Origin: Nemertoderma westbladi
Lineage: Eukaryota > Xenacoelomorpha > Nemertodermatida > Nemertodermatidae
Length of the DNA: 64,000 nt
Reading direction: 5' to 3'
Assembly: GCA_032718475.1 (NCBI GenBank)
Contig: JAUCBJ010002454.1
Coordinates: forward strand, 43,521-107,520
Shown in pieces: positions 62,401-64,000 of the stretch (position 1 is its first letter; each line of letters opens with the position of its first letter). Both the position numbers and the translations under genes were made by a program. Under the pieces are notes generated by a model. It saw nothing but the letters and a program-made list of their open reading frames with translations. It was not told where the DNA came from and did not search any database.

Positions 62401-64000
62401 ACATAAACATTCAACTTTCGGATAACTACGTCCCGGTTCACACATAAACATTCAACTTTCGGATAACTACGTCCCGGTTCACACATAAACATTCAACTTT
62501 CGGATAACTACGTCCCGGTTCACACATAAACATTCAACTTTCGGATAACTACGTCCCGGTTCACACATAAACATTCAACTTTCGGATAACTACGTCCCGG
62601 TTCACACATAAACATTCAACTTTCGGATAACTACGTCCCGGTTCACACATAAACATTCAACTTTCGGATAACTACGTCCCGGTTCACACATAAACATTCA
62701 ACTTTCGGATAACTACGTCCCGGTTCACACATAAACATTCAACTTTCGGATAACTACGTCCCGGTTCACACATAAACATTCAACTTTCGGATAACTACGT
62801 CCCGGTTCACACATAAACATTCAACTTTCGGATAACTACGTCCCGGTTCACACATAAACATTCAACTTTCGGATAACTACGTCCCGGTTCACACATAAAC
62901 ATTCAACTTTCGGATAACTACGTCCCGGTTCACACATAAACATTCAACTTTCGGATAACTACGTCCCGGTTCACACATAAACATTCAACTTTCGGATAAC
63001 TACGTCCCGGTTCACACATAAACATTCAACTTTCGGATAACTACGTCCCGGTTCACACATAAACATTCAACTTTCGGATAACTACGTCCCGGTTCACACA
63101 TAAACATTCAACTTTCGGATAACTACGTCCCGGTTCACACATAAACATTCAACTTTCGGATAACTACGTCCCGGTTCACACATAAACATTCAACTTTCGG
63201 ATAACTACGTCCCGGTTCACACATAAACATTCAACTTTCGGATAACTACGTCCCGGTTCACACATAAACATTCAACTTTCGGATAACTACGTCCCGGTTC
63301 ACACATAAACATTCAACTTTCGGATAACTACGTCCCGGTTCACACATAAACATTCAACTTTCGGATAACTACGTCCCGGTTCACATAAACATTCAACTTT
63401 CGGATAACTACGTCCCGGTTCACACATAAACATTCAACTTTCGGATAACTACGTCCCGGTTCACACATAAACATTCAACTTTCGGATAACTACGTCCCGG
63501 TTCACACATAAACATTCAACTTTCGGATAACTACGTCCCGGTTCACACATAAACATTCAACTTTCGGATAACTACGTCCCGGTTCACACATAAACATTCA
63601 ACTTTCGGATAACTACGTCCCGGTTCACACATAAACATTCAACTTTCGGATAACTACGTCCCGGTTCACACATAAACATTCAACTTTCGGATAACTACGT
63701 CCCGGTTCACACATAAACATTCAACTTTCGGATAACTACGTCCCGGTTCACACATAAACATTCAACTTTCGGATAACTACGTCCCGGTTCACACATAAAC
63801 ATTCAACTTTCGGATAACTACGTCCCGGTTCACACATAAACATTCAACTTTCGGATAACTACGTCCCGGTTCACACATAAACATTCAACTTTCGGATAAC
63901 TACGTCCCGGTTCACACATAAACATTCAACTTTCGGATAACTACGTCCGGTTCACACATAAACATTCAACTTTCGGATAACTACGTCCCGGTTCACACAT
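53490..64000. repeat. 41-bp satellite, running off the window
   Basis: About 255 units in 10.5 kb. The plus-strand unit is GGTTCACACATAAACATTC followed by AACTTTCGGATAACTACGTCCC. Two common 2-bp deletions mark variants (CACATAAAC for CACACATAAAC, GATAACACG for GATAACTACG). Variants cluster at 53700-58700, while 58900-63380 is nearly uniform. The first, shortened units start about 20 bp from the acceptor of the Scribble exon 53474-53397. The unit resembles the end of the MITE-like element in the aquaporin A intron. Confidence 0.98.

Overview
The window is AT-rich animal nuclear DNA. It has spliced genes, LINE, SINE and MITE-like remnants, and very large tandem arrays. Gene content (Scribble, an AQP3/7/9/10-type aquaglyceroporin pair, a BH4-BH3-BH1-BH2 Bcl-2 protein) says metazoan. 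The many long G/C homopolymers and compact spliced genes among satellites would suit a marine invertebrate, possibly a tunicate or other deuterostome, but I cannot fix the taxon.

The backbone is the 3' part of a Scribble (LAP family) gene on the minus strand. I rebuilt eight exons by hand; their phases agree: 53474-53397, 53236-52878 (PDZ3), 52632-52405 (first two thirds of PDZ4), 23113-22922 (end of PDZ4), 20260-20201, 16875-16601, 9995-9899 and 6154-6113 (stop), followed by two AATAAA signals. Joined they give about 442 codons. The intron splitting PDZ4 is about 29.3 kb. It holds a 19-kb satellite and two aquaglyceroporin genes on the opposite strand (42908-44483 and 48623-50276), each a 44-codon exon plus one large exon.

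About half the window is tandem repeat in four arrays: 44/52 bp (about 8999-9955), 19 bp (18290-20190), 52 bp (23114-41990, about 363 units) and 41 bp (53490 to beyond the edge). All four touch an exon of the same gene. The 52-bp unit is a copy of the exon 23113 3' splice junction (19 nt of intron plus 33 nt of exon). The 44/52-bp unit is a copy of the exon 9995-9899 5' splice junction. Hundreds of duplicate splice sites therefore lie on the sense strand of one gene. This is the most unusual signal here.

Left end (1-6040): SINE-like and AT-rich repeat, a long imperfect hairpin (1860-2500), then an intronless Bcl-2-like gene on the plus strand (2571-3257). The last Scribble intron contains a broken LINE (6289-8869) with a 24-bp target duplication. 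The 10-17 kb region holds MITE-like elements and a foldback element whose loop carries an unidentified ORF. The 44.5-49 kb region holds the 3' flank of the first aquaporin, a second foldback element and an inverted short-motif cluster. A truncated copy of the same LINE sits in the 3' flank of the second aquaporin only. No tRNA, rRNA or CRISPR locus was found.
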